DNA from: Rubrobacter_D sp963840835 | Lineage (GTDB): Bacteria > Actinomycetota > Rubrobacteria > Rubrobacterales > Rubrobacteraceae | Assembly (NCBI GenBank): GCA_963840835.1 | Contig: CAWJAM010000005.1 | Coordinates: 62,001 to 126,000, forward strand | DNA: 64,000 nt | Direction: 5' to 3' | In this document: in pieces, positions 63,558-64,000 of the stretch | Numbering within the stretch: the first letter of the stretch is position 1 | Layout: each line of letters opens with the position of its first letter | Translations under genes and position numbers: made by a program | Notes under the pieces: generated by a model | Database searches by the model: none | The model's input: only the letters and a program-made list of their open reading frames with translations | What the model was told of the DNA's origin: nothing

Positions 63558-63900
63558 GCGGCGCCGCAGGCGCCGCGCCGCACGCTGGCTTCGCCAGCTT
63601 GTCAGCACGCTCCGGCCTGCGGCCTTCGCTTGTCAGCACGTTTCGGCCTGCGGCCTCCACTTTCAGCACGCTTCGGGCCTTGCGGCCCTCGCTGTCAGCT
63701 AAGAGCTCCTCGAGACCATCTTGCCGGCACGTACCGCACGTTCCAGAGATTGTAACAGCGCAAACCCCGTGCCGACATCGCCCCCGCTCTTTGCTGAAAG
63801 TGGAGCCCGTCAGGGCGTAGCGTGCTGACAAGGCGCGCAGCGCCGTGCTGACAAGCGGAGGCGAAGCCGGAGCGTGCTGACAAGCCTGCGTAGCAGGCGT
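63555..63900. repeat. Two inverted arms of 12-bp words with GC-rich palindromic spacers
   Basis: Left arm: CTTGTCAGCACG at 63598-63609 and 63629-63640 with variants at 63658-63670 and 63690-63700. The spacers are about 17-19 bp built on GGCC-TGC-GGCC palindromes. Right arm: the complement CGTGCTGACAAG at 63821-63832, 63844-63855 and 63873-63884. An 11-bp hairpin overlaps the tRNA-Thr 5' end (63555-63579) and GCTGGC/GCCAGC lies at 63584-63598. Shares the TCAGCA core with the other intergenic tracts. Confidence 0.75.
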
Positions 63901-63906
63901 GCGCCC

Positions 63907-64000
63907 CTACGTCCCTCTCCTCCTTATCTCTTCTAACTTGAGCAGGGTCTCCAGCGAAAGACGGTCTGCTACGCGGGACTTTCGCGGGACGTTGGGGCTG
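63907..64000 (-). CDS. C-terminal end of a gene cut by the window edge, unknown
   Basis: An open minus-strand frame from the right edge ends with a TAG at 63907-63909 and reads PNVPRKSRVADRLSLETLLK LEEIRRRGT. Too short to assign. The helical, charged tail is compatible with many families, including sigma factors that precede this cluster in Bacillus. Confidence 0.4.
   Translation of the reverse strand, partial: SPNVPRKSRVADRLSLETLLKLEEIRRRGT

Noticed and set aside
63265..63883. Minus-strand frames of 62 and 188 residues across the tRNA cluster and repeat arms
   Set aside because: They read through several tRNAs and the palindromic words; no protein signal.
63598..63884. CRISPR-like spacing of short repeats
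   Set aside because: Repeats are only 12 bp, the spacers are palindromic and alike, the arms are inverted to each other, and no cas genes are present.

Overview
The window is high-GC bacterial chromosome. The best fit is a deep-branching actinobacterium, most likely Rubrobacter or a relative. This rests on general features: a contiguous rpl/rpo-str-S10-spc-alpha supercluster, zinc-ribbon (C+) S14, L33 and L36, a short RpoB of about 1,126 residues, an L10-leader attenuator, many GTG/TTG starts and a mix of GST, SWIM, GH15 and GH31 genes. No database search was possible, so the genus is an inference.

Layout. (1) Positions 1-9200 are a metabolic accessory region: the 3' end of a GH31 glucosidase, an alpha/beta hydrolase, a GH15 trehalase/glucoamylase-like enzyme, a HAD phosphatase with a small membrane protein, an MFS transporter, a tiny Pmp3/YqaE membrane protein, two glutathione-S-transferase-like proteins and a fragment resembling a peptide-ABC substrate-binding protein. 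(2) Positions 9200-14950 look like a decaying accessory zone: a SEC-C protein, a detached copy of the 3' end of a downstream gene, a SnoaL/NTF2-like protein, a SWIM protein that runs through an entire opposing gene, a DUF488 gene broken by two frameshifts, a second DUF488 gene without a normal start codon, and a dual-OB-like gene. (3) Positions 15065-20802 are a tight minus-strand lipid-type operon: plsY, a fatty-acyl reductase/HAD fusion, a zinc alcohol dehydrogenase and a LarA-like protein. (4) Positions 21028-31357 hold hisF-hisIE-trpE, glmM with a coupled DUF429 gene, rplM-rpsI, and rplQ-ecfA1-ecfA2-ecfT-truA-methyltransferase. (5) Positions 31366-61544 are the uninterrupted minus-strand transcription and translation supercluster, running secE-nusG-rplK-rplA / rplJ-rplL / rpoB-rpoC / rpsL-rpsG-fusA-tuf / rpsJ through secY-adk-map-infA to rpoA-rplQ. 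(6) Positions 61575-63557 carry the upstream part: tRNA-Thr, tRNA-Tyr, tRNA-Thr, tRNA-Met, a second tuf, rpmG and tRNA-Trp, which strongly recalls the tufB tRNA operon of enterobacteria joined to secE-nusG.

Control signals visible in the sequence include a near-consensus rpoBC promoter (TTGACT-17-TAAGAT), an L10 leader with its terminator, a GNRA-type terminator after rplL, and many overlapping stop/start codons.

The least expected content lies between genes. Short tracts built from TCAGCA-core words (CAGCACTTCAGCATTTCAGC and its complement) recur at operon borders, and at 63560-63900 they form two inverted arms with GC-rich palindromic spacers. A second word family (CAGGCTACAGG / GGCATCAGG) and a matched pair of 16-bp AGAGGTC-core hairpins also recur. 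I could not assign these to a repeat family I know. Other items to follow up are a natural Arg43 in S12, an acidic extension on S17, a sharp codon-usage switch inside both tuf genes, and the fatty-alcohol/PlsY operon.
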